From an uncultured Collinsella sp. (lineage in GTDB: Bacteria > Actinomycetota > Coriobacteriia > Coriobacteriales > Coriobacteriaceae): DNA of 51,623 nt. The DNA lies in the NCBI GenBank assembly GCA_902495545.1, contig CABUXM010000005.1, positions 1 through 51,623 on the forward strand, in the 5' to 3' direction. How positions within the stretch are numbered: the stretch's first letter is position 1; each line of letters begins with the position of its first letter. Both the position numbers and the translations under genes were made by a program. The notes beneath the pieces were generated by a model. That model was not told where the DNA came from and made no database searches. It saw only the letters and a list, made by a program, of their open reading frames with translations. Below, piece by piece: positions 32,945-41,654 of the stretch.

Positions 32945-35900
32945 CTACGCCGCGCGACGCTTGGTGTAGAAAAACCAGCCGCCGACGGCCGCGATACCGA
33001 CGATGCCCACGGCAACACCGGCGATGGCAAAGCCGTTCGAGCCCGCGTCCGCAGCCTTGTTGGCGGCGCCGGCGCTCAACGCGGCGGTCTTGCCGGACGT
33101 GCCCGACTTTTTGCCGCTCTTGTCTGTCTTGCCGGCGACGGAAGACTCCGTCGAATCCTTCTTGCCGGATTCGGCCTCGGCCTTGGAATCGCCAGCTGCC
33201 TTGGCGCCCTCGCTCGAGGAAGCACCGGCCATCTTGGCGGCCACAGGAGCCATTACGCCCGCAAAACCGGCGGTCCCGTTGCCGGCACCGCCGTCCGACC
33301 CGGCACCCGGCGTCAGGACGCCCGGCGCCACCGTGGGCTTCTGCGGGTCCTTGCTGCTCGAGCCCTTGCCCGCCGTCACGGCCGTCTTCCAGGCAATCGT
33401 CTCTCCCGAGGAGACACGATACGTCGTGAGCGCGCGGAGCGCCTGCTCGGTCGCCATGGCGTTGGCCGCGCCGCCCTTGCTGTGCGCATAGCCGTTGCCG
33501 CCGTCCACGCGGTACAGGTCCAGCGCGCAGACCACGTTGGTCACGGCATTTGCAAACCCGTTAACGGGGTTGGCCGGGTCACGGTCGAGCGAAAGCAGCG
33601 CGAGGATCACCTGGGCATTGGCCTCGGCAGAACCGAAATCACAGGTGCCCGCGCTCATCTTGCCCTTGAGGTAGGAGAGGCCGTTCTCGATGGCAGTATC
33701 GACCTTGGTGTCGCCCTCATAGGACGCCACGGCCTGGATCGCCATGGCCGTCAGGTCCACGTCGCCCAGACGCGTACCCTCCACGGCGTCGTCGCTGCCG
33801 AGAAGCTCGCAGACGGCGTCCGCGAGGCTCGCGCGCGTCCAGGCAGAACCGGCGGGTACATCCGAGCCGCTCGCATTAAGCGCCATCAGCGCAAAGATCT
33901 TCTCGTTGGCGCGCGTCATATCGGTGCGGCTGCAGATGAGCTCGACCAGGTTGACGCCGTCATAGTCGGTGATGTCCTCGCCGATGGCGGAGAGGGCCAG
34001 CGCCACACGCTCGGTCTCAGTCAGAGCGCAGGTCGCACTCCCCCACTCGGCCTTGTGCTTGGCCAGCGAGGCGCGGTAGTTGTCGAGCAGCTTGGAATCG
34101 ATCTTGCGGCCCGCCTTGGCAAAGTCGTAGATCTCCCACTCGTCGCCGTACTGGAAGGCGTCGGAGCTGCGGCGCACGTCGATGAACGCAGCGGCAGCAT
34201 CGATGCCCGCCGAGGCGGACTCACTCGTGGCGGGGCTCGCGGCCACACCGGCCACGGTGATGGTAAGCGTCACGGGCTCGGCACCGGCGGTCGTGTCCAC
34301 CGGCGTACCCGTCGCGACCACCGTGCCGGCCGAAAGCGCAGTCACCGTGTAGTCACTCGAGGCCACGTACAGGCCGTCATCGGGAGCGCCGTCGACGTGC
34401 TTCCAGGCACCCTTCTCGATGCGGTCGATGCCCACGATACCCGAGGCGTCCTTGCCGTCGAGCGTCTTGAACGTCCAGGTGAGGCCGGGCTCGGTCACGC
34501 TCCAGCCGTCCGCGTCGTTTTTACCGGTAAAGGTCAGGTCGAGCTTTTGCGCCGAGCCGGCCTTGAGGTAGAGGCTGTCCGTGCCGGCCGTCACGCTCGC
34601 AAGCGGATTTTGGTAAGCATAAGTCACGTCGCACGACGCGCTGATGACCTTGCCATCGGCGTCCGTGTCGGGCAGCGTCGCGGTAAACGTGGTGGTGCCA
34701 GCCTTGTACGCCGTGTAGCCGATCTCGCCCGCGGTGGCGTAGGCCGCCACGGCAGGATCGCTGCTCGTCACGGTAAAGTTGTCGCGGTTGGTGGCGTTGT
34801 CGGGCGCCACCACCGGGCGTGCGTGATCGGTCAAAAACGCGCCGCGCTCGGAGAGCGGGTTGCGGCCCTGCAGGTAGACGGTGGCGCCGTCCTCGTTATA
34901 GCCCATCGAGATGGACGTGGCGGCCACGGCTTCTGACGTCAGCGTCACGCTCTTGGAGCCAGCGCCCGCAGATGCGACGTCGCGCGGGGTAACGGTGATC
35001 GTGGCACTGCCGGCATGCTTGAAGTAAAAGCAGGCCGAGTAGTCGTTGCTGTAGATGGTCGTAGGATCGCTCGAGGCAAAGTAGAAGCGGCTGAACGAAA
35101 CGGGCACGTACTCGTCCTTATCGGCGTCGACGTAATGCACGCGCACCTCGAGGTTGCGCACCTCGGAGCCCTGGACGGTAGCCGCACCATCGGTCACGTC
35201 GCTCACGGTGCCGTCGGAGGCACGATACCACAGCTCAAAGTCATCGAACTGTTTGGCCTTGGCCTTGATCTTGATGGTGGCCACGGTCTGCTCGGAACCA
35301 TTGGCCTTATGCTCGGTGGCGGTCACCGTGCCGGTGGCGTTGTCGTAGATGTAGAGCTCGCCCGTGGACTCGTTGATACCGATGTTTCCGCGGTTGGCAT
35401 CGTCGGTGCCCCAGGTGACGGTGCTCGTGGCCGGCACGCCCTTAAGCGCAAAGACGCCAAGTTTGCGGTAGGCGTTCACAGCGTCGGGCGAAACCTCGAG
35501 CATATGGTCGGCAACCGCCTGGCTGGTGCCGTCGTTGGCCGTGAAGCTCACGGTGTAGGTGTCGTCGGGCGTGGTATCCTCGGGCGCCTGGTAGCTGTTG
35601 CCCGAGCCAAAGACCGGCGTGCCATTTTTATCGATACCCCAGCTGCTGCCGTTGGCGCCGCAGTTAGCGTTGATGAGGTCGGCGAAGGCGTCGGTGGCCA
35701 TGTCGGCCGGGTCGACGGCATAGGAGTTGACGAGCGCCGAGGCGGGGGCGTCCATCTTGTTGGTGAGGAATGCGCCCCAGTAGGTGTTGACGAGCTGGCC
35801 CGCGTCGTAGGTCGCGAACAGCGCGCCCGCCGTGCCCTCGGAGGTCGACACGCAGTTGGACACGATGCCGCCGTCGAGCGTGCGCGCAAAGCCCGCAACG

Positions 35901-37474
35901 CCCTTGCCGGTCACGCTCGTGGAGCAGTTGAGCACGGCGCCCTGCACACTGTTGCCCAGGGGGCCGAACGCCTTGCCGTCCGTCGCTTGCTTCAGTTTGC
36001 CGGCAAACGAGATGTTCTGCACCACGCCCGTGGAGGCAACGCCGCCCATGAGCGACTTCACGCCACCGCCGTTGGCGAAGGTGATGGTGTGGCCCTGACC
36101 GTCGAGTGTGCCCGCAAGTATGCCCATGGGAGCAAAGAAGTACTCGTCATCGATGGTAATGTCGTTGTCGAGAACGTAATAGGCGTCGGCGTTGGCGTCG
36201 GCGGGTTTGAACTTGTTTTCGAGGTCGCTCTGCGAGCTCAGGTGCACTACGTTCTGCGGCTGAGCCACGGGCTCGGTGGGCTTGGGCTTCTCGAGCGCGG
36301 CAATGGCATCGGTGAGCGTCTTGGTTGCGGCGTTGACCTCGGCCTGCTTGGCGTCATCGTTGGCGTAGACGTCTTGAGCGCTCACAAGGGCCTCAGCGAG
36401 CTTCGACCAGCTCTCGGCCGTGTAGTCGTTCTCGATCTTGGCGTTGGCATCGTCAATCGCAGCCTTGAGGGCATCCTTGTTCACGACGACCGCAGCGCCG
36501 CCCGAGATCAGCACAGGCAAACCGCCCTGCGCAGACCAGGTAAAGCCGGTGGCAGGGGCATCGGTGTTGAGCTTATCGACCGAGGCCTGGGTCTTGAGGT
36601 CGTCGACAGAGATTTTGCTGCCAAAGGAAGAATCGACCTTGTAGCCGCACGCCTGATCGCCCGCAGTGAACAGATTGTTGGTCACGGTGCCAGACTGATA
36701 CCAGGCAACGAGGCCGTAACCGCCAAAGGGCATGCCGCTGAGGCTGCCGGCGTAATACGAGTTGAGCACCGAACCGCCATCGAGCTTGCCTACAAGACCG
36801 GCAGCGTCAGCGAAAGTCCAATTGTCGTCAGAGGGGCTTGCCGTCGACCAGCACATTTGCACGGTACCCGAGCATGTGGTGGCGATAGGACCGTCGGTGC
36901 CAGAAATCGTCATCGAACCCGTCACGCCCAGATTCTGTACCGTACCAGCCACGCTCTTCGCCAGCGCCTTGCCGTTGAGCACGATGCTGTGGCCCTGGCC
37001 ATCGAGCGTACCGGCCACGGTCTCGATCTGTTGGCCAGCCTCAAGGCTGATATTCGCCGCGAGCTTCACGACAGCCCCGGCCTCGATGGTGGTGGGCAGC
37101 TCATCGGCAAAAGAGACCATCACGGTCTCGCCGGCCTTGGCGACGCGCGCGCCGCGTGCCTGCTGAGCATCGGCATCCTCGTCGTCGATGTCCGCCGCGG
37201 CAGCAAGGCTCTCATCGGCAGACGGAGCGGCCTCGGAGCTCGCCTCGTCCGCCGATGCCTCGGCGCCTTCAGCACCCGTCTGCTCGTCCGCAGTGAAACT
37301 CGACTCGTCGGCATTCTCGGCAGTATCCGCCTGCTGCGAGGCCTGGGCCTGCGCCTGCACAGCGATCTCTGCCACGCCCTCGGCAAATGCCGACGTACCC
37401 GGCATCGACCAGACGAGCAGCGCCGAGAAAGCAGCGGCTCCCAGGCGCTTGAGCATAATGTTGTTTCGCGTCAC
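32945..37474 (-). CDS. large cell-surface protein with GLUG-like, Ig-like and prenyltransferase-like toroid domains, under cobalamin riboswitch
   Basis: The 1509-residue protein starts with a signal peptide (to about residue 31, ending SAFA). A first GLUG/beta-helix-like module (about 95-325, with TLDGQGHSIVL) follows. Then come a FIVAR-like helical bundle (about 333-395), a second GLUG-like module (about 420-625, TLDGQGHTITF), a long Ig-like beta region (about 635-1075) and an alpha/alpha-toroid of the prenyltransferase/squalene-oxidase type (about 1100-1360). After it is a Lys/Ser/Gly-rich wall-spanning stretch, one membrane segment (about 1481-1503) and KRRAA. No LPXTG is visible. The toroid is the fold of intrinsic factor and transcobalamin, and a cobalamin riboswitch precedes the gene, so corrinoid capture is a reasonable inference. 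GTG at 37474 follows AAGGAG. Confidence 0.8.
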   Translation of the reverse strand: MTRNNIMLKRLGAAAFSALLVWSMPGTSAFAEGVAEIAVQAQAQASQQADTAENADESSFTADEQTGAEGAEASADEASSEAAPSADESLAAAADIDDEDADAQQARGARVAKAGETVMVSFADELPTTIEAGAVVKLAANISLEAGQQIETVAGTLDGQGHSIVLNGKALAKSVAGTVQNLGVTGSMTISGTDGPIATTCSGTVQMCWSTASPSDDNWTFADAAGLVGKLDGGSVLNSYYAGSLSGMPFGGYGLVAWYQSGTVTNNLFTAGDQACGYKVDSSFGSKISVDDLKTQASVDKLNTDAPATGFTWSAQGGLPVLISGGAAVVVNKDALKAAIDDANAKIENDYTAESWSKLAEALVSAQDVYANDDAKQAEVNAATKTLTDAIAALEKPKPTEPVAQPQNVVHLSSQSDLENKFKPADANADAYYVLDNDITIDDEYFFAPMGILAGTLDGQGHTITFANGGGVKSLMGGVASTGVVQNISFAGKLKQATDGKAFGPLGNSVQGAVLNCSTSVTGKGVAGFARTLDGGIVSNCVSTSEGTAGALFATYDAGQLVNTYWGAFLTNKMDAPASALVNSYAVDPADMATDAFADLINANCGANGSSWGIDKNGTPVFGSGNSYQAPEDTTPDDTYTVSFTANDGTSQAVADHMLEVSPDAVNAYRKLGVFALKGVPATSTVTWGTDDANRGNIGINESTGELYIYDNATGTVTATEHKANGSEQTVATIKIKAKAKQFDDFELWYRASDGTVSDVTDGAATVQGSEVRNLEVRVHYVDADKDEYVPVSFSRFYFASSDPTTIYSNDYSACFYFKHAGSATITVTPRDVASAGAGSKSVTLTSEAVAATSISMGYNEDGATVYLQGRNPLSERGAFLTDHARPVVAPDNATNRDNFTVTSSDPAVAAYATAGEIGYTAYKAGTTTFTATLPDTDADGKVISASCDVTYAYQNPLASVTAGTDSLYLKAGSAQKLDLTFTGKNDADGWSVTEPGLTWTFKTLDGKDASGIVGIDRIEKGAWKHVDGAPDDGLYVASSDYTVTALSAGTVVATGTPVDTTAGAEPVTLTITVAGVAASPATSESASAGIDAAAAFIDVRRSSDAFQYGDEWEIYDFAKAGRKIDSKLLDNYRASLAKHKAEWGSATCALTETERVALALSAIGEDITDYDGVNLVELICSRTDMTRANEKIFALMALNASGSDVPAGSAWTRASLADAVCELLGSDDAVEGTRLGDVDLTAMAIQAVASYEGDTKVDTAIENGLSYLKGKMSAGTCDFGSAEANAQVILALLSLDRDPANPVNGFANAVTNVVCALDLYRVDGGNGYAHSKGGAANAMATEQALRALTTYRVSSGETIAWKTAVTAGKGSSSKDPQKPTVAPGVLTPGAGSDGGAGNGTAGFAGVMAPVAAKMAGASSSEGAKAAGDSKAEAESGKKDSTESSVAGKTDKSGKKSGTSGKTAALSAGAANKAADAGSNGFAIAGVAVGIVGIAAVGGWFFYTKRRAA

Positions 37475-37649
37475 CCGTTCTCCTTCTTTCGCGAACCTGC
37501 AATAGAGCCATGGCGAAGAAGGCGGGACAGGCGATACCCCGGCAGCACAAAGGCACACGTCAGCCACCCTATCGGCAGCAAAACGCACGCTCAGCAGCAC
37601 CCCTTGTAGACCGGAATCCAGCGGCAAACAGAGAGGCCCTCGGTTTCGA

Positions 37650-37790
37650 GAAGAGCGCGGGCAGGTAATCTGACTCGCGGGCGCGCCCGCATACAGTAAC
37701 CGCCTTGCTCGGGATTCTCACCCGATTCCCCTTTATGCGCTCGCGCGCACCCGTGCTCCGGCTTCTATTTTTAATCGGAGGAAGTGTACG
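37650..37790 (-). promoter_or_regulatory. cobalamin riboswitch
   Basis: On the minus strand the conserved order is present: a GGGTGC stem start, GGGAATCGGGTGAGAATCCC (near 37728-37709), GGTTACTGTATGC (37702-37690), and the B12-box-like AGTCAGATTACCTGCC (37675-37660). These match the core of the AdoCbl riboswitch family, including the TACTGT and CCTGCC signatures. It lies about 175 nt before the start of the surface protein and on the same strand. Riboswitches of this class usually turn expression off when cobalamin is plentiful. Exact ends are approximate. Confidence 0.9.
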
Positions 37791-37923
37791 TTACCGCAGG
37801 TAAATCGGTCAATGCGCTACACAAAAAACCGCCATACCCGAGCCATATGGCTCCCGGATGACCACCTATAGGCAACCCATATCGCCACTAGGCCGCTAAC
37901 GAACCAAGCCCGCGCGCAAGATT

Positions 37924-38043
37924 GAGCGGGCCGAATGTCCCCCGTGGGGCTGAGGGGGCCAAATGTACCTGTTAGAAGCCATTTAAGCGTTTTTGCAGAG
38001 ACTTTTGGCCCCCTCAGTCCCACGGGGGCTTTTTGGCCCGCTC
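37924..38043. repeat. 120-bp palindromic repeat, family E, copy 1
   Basis: It starts GAGCGGGCCGAATGTCCCCC and ends with GGGGGCTTTTTGGCCCGCTC, so the two halves are imperfect complements. The inner arms are CTGAGGGGGCCAAA and TTTTGGCCCCCTCAG. Copy 2 at 40499-40618 has the same length and orientation with few changes. The two flank the C69 peptidase gene. Confidence 0.85.
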
Positions 38044-38062
38044 ATTTTGCTTTAGCTCAAGC

Positions 38063-38100
38063 AAACGGTCCCGCACGATTACTCGTACGGGACCGTTTTT
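38063..38100 (-). terminator. terminator of the C69 peptidase gene
   Basis: AAACGGTCCCG at 38063-38073 pairs with CGGGACCGTTT at 38088-38098, extended by ACG/CGT, with a short loop. It lies 34 bp beyond the peptidase stop codon. Confidence 0.75.
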
Positions 38101-38131
38101 AGTTAGGGCTGTCGTCTATGACCCGCTCCGG

Positions 38132-40276
38132 TTAATTCGCACGCTTGCGGATAAGCACGGCCCCCATAACGGCCAGAACTCCAGCCACCGTCAGAAGCGC
38201 CACGGTCACCACAGACGAATCACCGGTCTTGGCAAGCCCTCCCTTGGTCGCCTTCTTGGCGGTATCGGTCTTGACATCCGTCTTCACATCCGTCTTCTGA
38301 CCGGGCTTCTGCCCAGGCTCCTCCTGCGCAGCCTGCGTCACGGTCACCGTCGCATCATCGGACGTGGAAACCAGCCCGGCAGCACTCGTCACCTCAACGC
38401 GATACACCTTTGAACCGACCTCGGTCGTCGCGGCGACGTACTCAGCCGCCGTCGCCCCGTCGATGGCAGAGAAGTTACCGTCCTCGCCCTTGACGAACCA
38501 CTGGTAGGTAAGCTGGGCATCCGAGCCATCCACGCTGTCATCAACCGTCGCGGCAACGCTCAGCTTGGCCTCAGCGCCCTGAGCACACGTTACCGACTGC
38601 GGCTGAGCCGTGATGCTGGGAGCAACAAAAGCGGACGCGTACATAATCGGGGTCCGGGAGGTTCCATTCTCGGCGTCATAGTCGCTCGGCATAAACGCAC
38701 TCGAGGTATCTCCCGCATTCACATAGGCGCGCATCTCATCGAGAAGCTTGGCCGCCTTGTTGTAGACCTGTTCGCTCACTGCGGCAAACGCCTTGTTGGC
38801 AAGGTCCGTGCGCTGATCGGCAGGGGTCGCCTGCATCAACCCGTCAACAACGTCCTGCTGGGCGATAACCTGCTTCTGAAGGACATCGAGGTAGGCGCGC
38901 ACGTTCTCACCCATCGAGGCACGGTTGTTGTAGGCGAGCGTGTTGATGTCCATGAAGACGTAGTCGAGGTTCTTGCCGTCCTTTTCGACCAAAGCCTGCG
39001 CAACGTCGTCCTTGCGTCCTGTATAAGTGCCGTCCACCGTGTTCCACGCCGGGAAGTAGTCAGCCGGAACTTCCGTCAACAGCGCAGAGTAGCTGGGCAG
39101 GTACACGCTGAACTCGCAACGCGAAAGCGCTTCCCACTGAATCGTGGCGATATCACTGGAAAGGCCGGACCGAATCTGGAAGATATTGCCCTCGGTCGTC
39201 CTGTTGTTGCCGATGGCATACAGGGCACTGTTGAGATTGGCGTTGAGGCTGTCATCCTGCTCACCGCGGGCAGCGAGGGAACGCAACGCCGTGAACGTAT
39301 CGGATTTGATGCCCGGCGTAAACGTCAGCTGCGGGTCGATGAGCGAGGTGACGCGACCCTGTTCATCAACGGTATAGTCCGTCTGAGGCGCAAGGGCAGC
39401 ACCGAAGTAAGCACGTCCCTGGGCCAGGCGCGTATTCTGCGACGAACCCGAATTCTCCTTGCCATACGTCTTGAAGATGTTCGGCGTGCCGTCGTCATAG
39501 GTTACGAGAACGCCGTTGGACTCGGGCAGCGTCACGACATCGGCCGAGTGCAGGCACTGACTCGCATCGTCAAGATCGACCTTATACTGCAGGCCGCCGA
39601 TGTTGGGATTAACGGACGCCACGTCGTCGCCCATCTTGACGGCAATCCACTGATGGCCCGAAAGCTGAGCGAAAATCCAGGTCTCGGTATTGTCGGCAAT
39701 GACGATCTGGTTGCAGTCCTGAGAGCCATACTGATCGATGATGGCGCCGAGCTTCTCCACGCCGTCGCGCGCCGTGGACGAAACGCTCAACAGGTAGTCG
39801 GCCAGGTTATACTCGCCGATGCCCGTGTCGACACGAGGGTCGATAGCATCGATTCCGTCGTTGTAATCCGTTGTGAGCGTCGCGGAAACGGAGACGCCGC
39901 GCTCGTTGGTGCCGGCCTCGGAATACACGCGGGACGCTGCCTCGTCGTCCTGGGCATCCCACTCATCGGGATTGTCACGAACATAGGTGTAACGATACGA
40001 GCGACCCTGATAGGTGTACTCAAAGCCGGTCCCCGGCACAGAATCGTTCTCGAAAGAACGGAAGACAGGGTTGTCGATCGGCTGCTGCACGCCAAAGGTC
40101 TTGCAGTAGCGAGGTGAATAGTCCTCGGCGCGGCCGACATAGGTATCGCCCGTCGTTGTCTGGTTCTTACCGATGTAAACCTGCGTGCAGGCGAGCGCGG
40201 GCGCGGGCATGGCAAGCACAAGCGCCGCGACTATGCCCCCCCTAAACGCCTTCTTAGCAAAAGCCGGTAACCTCAT
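38132..40276 (-). CDS. secreted C69-family dipeptidase with sortase anchor
   Basis: The 714-residue protein is an Ntn-hydrolase dipeptidase of peptidase family C69. The signal peptide ends PAPALA and the next residue is C30 (CTQVYIGKN), the expected N-terminal nucleophile. RAEDYSPRY, SVSATLTTDYN and the IIDQYGSQDCNQIVIADNTETWIFAQLSG core follow. After the catalytic domain (to about residue 500) come a helical part, an Ig-like domain (about 540-645), a Lys/Thr repeat linker, the sortase-type motif LAKTG at 681-685, a membrane segment and RKRAN. It probably releases dipeptides at the cell wall. ATG at 40276 follows GGAGGGGAG. Two 120-bp direct repeats bracket the gene. Confidence 0.92.
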   Translation of the reverse strand: MRLPAFAKKAFRGGIVAALVLAMPAPALACTQVYIGKNQTTTGDTYVGRAEDYSPRYCKTFGVQQPIDNPVFRSFENDSVPGTGFEYTYQGRSYRYTYVRDNPDEWDAQDDEAASRVYSEAGTNERGVSVSATLTTDYNDGIDAIDPRVDTGIGEYNLADYLLSVSSTARDGVEKLGAIIDQYGSQDCNQIVIADNTETWIFAQLSGHQWIAVKMGDDVASVNPNIGGLQYKVDLDDASQCLHSADVVTLPESNGVLVTYDDGTPNIFKTYGKENSGSSQNTRLAQGRAYFGAALAPQTDYTVDEQGRVTSLIDPQLTFTPGIKSDTFTALRSLAARGEQDDSLNANLNSALYAIGNNRTTEGNIFQIRSGLSSDIATIQWEALSRCEFSVYLPSYSALLTEVPADYFPAWNTVDGTYTGRKDDVAQALVEKDGKNLDYVFMDINTLAYNNRASMGENVRAYLDVLQKQVIAQQDVVDGLMQATPADQRTDLANKAFAAVSEQVYNKAAKLLDEMRAYVNAGDTSSAFMPSDYDAENGTSRTPIMYASAFVAPSITAQPQSVTCAQGAEAKLSVAATVDDSVDGSDAQLTYQWFVKGEDGNFSAIDGATAAEYVAATTEVGSKVYRVEVTSAAGLVSTSDDATVTVTQAAQEEPGQKPGQKTDVKTDVKTDTAKKATKGGLAKTGDSSVVTVALLTVAGVLAVMGAVLIRKRAN

Positions 40277-40688
40277 ACGTTCTCCCCTCCACACGGAGCC
40301 CGAACTACCCACCAACAATATGCGCAATGAGAACACTTTAGCTGGATAAATCGGATTGAATATGCAGTTATCAGCTTATCTTATGTGTTAAGGAAGTATG
40401 GACACGGCACTCGTAACAACCCGTGACCGGTCGTTTGCATCTGGCAGGCGGCATTCCCCGCAGGGTTGAACAGGCCGATAAGCCCCGTGCGCAAGATTGA
40501 GCGGGCCGAGTGTCCCCCGTGGGGCTGAGGGGGCCAAATGTACCTGTTAGAGGCCATTTAAGCGTTTTAACGGGGACTTTTGGCCCCCTCAGTCCCACGG
40601 GGGACATTTGGCCCGCTCATGCCCGACTGGAACGGCACGCGCTATCATGGGTGCCGTTTTGATGAGTCATCTTGATGGGAGCGTACCT
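40277..40688. other. 412-bp intergenic region between divergent genes
   Basis: It contains the peptidase leader, an AT-rich stretch near 40315-40400 likely to hold its promoter, and family E repeat copy 2 (40499-40618). No reading frame with a ribosome site is present. Confidence 0.5.
40499..40618. repeat. 120-bp palindromic repeat, family E, copy 2
   Basis: It matches 37924-38043 in length, orientation and sequence, including the central ATGTACCTGTTAGA and CATTTAAGCGTTTT. The match extends about 10 bp to the left as GCGCAAGATT. Outer halves pair as GAGCGGGCC...GGCCCGCTC. Confidence 0.85.
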
Positions 40689-41354
40689 ATGGCAGCTTTT
40701 TCCACCGTGATCTTTGACCTTGACGGCACCATCCTCAACACGCTCGAGGACCTGGCGGCAGCCGGTAACCATACCTGCGAGATGCACGGCTGGCCCACGT
40801 TTGCCGTGGACGAGTACCGCTACAAAGTGGGAAACGGCATGCTTAAGCTGGTCGAGCGCTTTATGCCCGCCGAATACGCGGGCGACGGCCGTATGTTTGA
40901 GCAGACACTTGCCGAGTTTAGAGCTTATTACGGCAAGCACAAGGAGGACCACACCGCTCCCTACGCCGGCACGATTGAGATGCTCGACCGTCTGCGCGCA
41001 GCGGGCGTTCAGCTTGCCGTGCTCACCAACAAGGATCATATTTCGGCAGCCCCGCTTATCGAGAAATACTTTGGCCCCGAGCGCTTTGCGCTGGTGCAGG
41101 GCCGTGTGGACGCATTTCCGCCCAAACCCGAAGCACCCGTCACGCTGCACGTGATGGAGGAGCTGGGCGCCGATCCGGCAACCACACTCTATGTGGGCGA
41201 TTCGAATGTCGATGTTCTGACCGGCCACAACGCCGGCCTTAAGAGCGCGGGCGTCAGCTGGGGCTTCCGCGGCCGCGCAGAGCTGGAGGCCGCCGGCGCC
41301 GACTACGTGGTGGACACCCAGGACGAACTCGCCGAGCTGATCTTGGGCGAGTAA
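40689..41354 (+). CDS. HAD-superfamily phosphatase, phosphoglycolate-phosphatase-like
   Basis: The 221-residue protein has the HAD motifs: FDLDGTILNT (I, nucleophile Asp at residue 9), VLTNK (II), KPEAPVTLHVMEELG (III) and VGDSNVDVLTG (IV). The helical cap between motifs I and II is of the Gph/PGP type. It probably removes phosphate from a small metabolite such as phosphoglycolate or a sugar phosphate. GGGAG precedes the ATG at 40689 by 7 nt. It stands alone, convergent with the lipoprotein gene. Confidence 0.9.
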   Translation: MAAFSTVIFDLDGTILNTLEDLAAAGNHTCEMHGWPTFAVDEYRYKVGNGMLKLVERFMPAEYAGDGRMFEQTLAEFRAYYGKHKEDHTAPYAGTIEMLDRLRAAGVQLAVLTNKDHISAAPLIEKYFGPERFALVQGRVDAFPPKPEAPVTLHVMEELGADPATTLYVGDSNVDVLTGHNAGLKSAGVSWGFRGRAELEAAGADYVVDTQDELAELILGE

Positions 41355-41416
41355 CCGCTCATCCCTCCCACGGGTAGCTAATGTGGGACGGGACTCATTT
41401 AGCTGCCCCCGCACCA

Positions 41417-41464
41417 AAGGAGTGTCCCCAACTGCCGGCAGAAAAGGAACGTCCCCAAGTGCCG
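41417..41464. repeat. 48-bp interspersed repeat, family D, copy 2
   Basis: AAGGAGTGTCCCCAACTGCC followed by GGCAGAAAAGGAACGTCC matches the copy at 14131-14178 with a few changes. Just to its right is CCCCAATGACTACCATGGC (41466-41484), which recurs at 51475-51493 with one change. The 300-bp gap 41355-41654 is made almost entirely of this, the 99-bp palindrome and the hairpin that follows. Confidence 0.7.
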
Positions 41465-41511
41465 CCCCAATGACTACCATGGCAACGCCGCAGGTAGAGG
41501 ACGGACAGCGA

Positions 41512-41610
41512 GCGGGCACCAGAGCGACAACTTGGCATGAAAAGAGGACGGCATAGACCTTCTGGTCATGCCGTCCTCTTTGAATGACAAGTTGTCGCTC
41601 TGGTGCCCGC
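41512..41610. repeat. 99-bp palindrome next to the lipoprotein gene
   Basis: The arms run from GCGGGCACCAGAGCGACAAC at 41512 to its complement ending at 41610, and pair through AAGAGGACGGCAT to a centre near 41555-41567, with a few mismatches. It is immediately followed by GCAGCGTCG and a second small hairpin. Confidence 0.85.
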
Positions 41611-41651
41611 GCAGCGTCGAGCAGTTACGGCGTTTGGTAAAACGCCGTAAC
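41611..41651. repeat. GCAGCGTCG motif plus GGTA-loop hairpin, family F, copy 1
   Basis: GCAGCGTCGAGCA is followed by GTTACGGCGTTT, loop GGTA, and AAACGCCGTAAC (41624-41651), a perfect 12-bp stem. It ends 3 bp from the stop codon of the leftward lipoprotein gene. Confidence 0.8.
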
Positions 41652-41654
41652 CCC

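Larger units (their letters stand above)
37475..38131. other. 657-bp intergenic region
   Basis: No gene is visible. From right to left it holds a terminator (38063-38098), a 120-bp palindromic repeat (37924-38043), a short AT-rich spacer, the cobalamin riboswitch (about 37650-37790) and about 175 nt of leader before the surface-protein GTG. Confidence 0.6.

Noticed and set aside
32897..37609. Two long rightward open frames opposite the surface protein
   Set aside because: They are Arg/Gly/His-rich shadows of the leftward gene, which has a signal peptide, domain order and riboswitch.
37817..38023. Short leftward open frame with a similar frame at 40371-40607
   Set aside because: Both frames run through the 120-bp palindromic repeat; their similarity is explained by the repeat and neither has a ribosome site.
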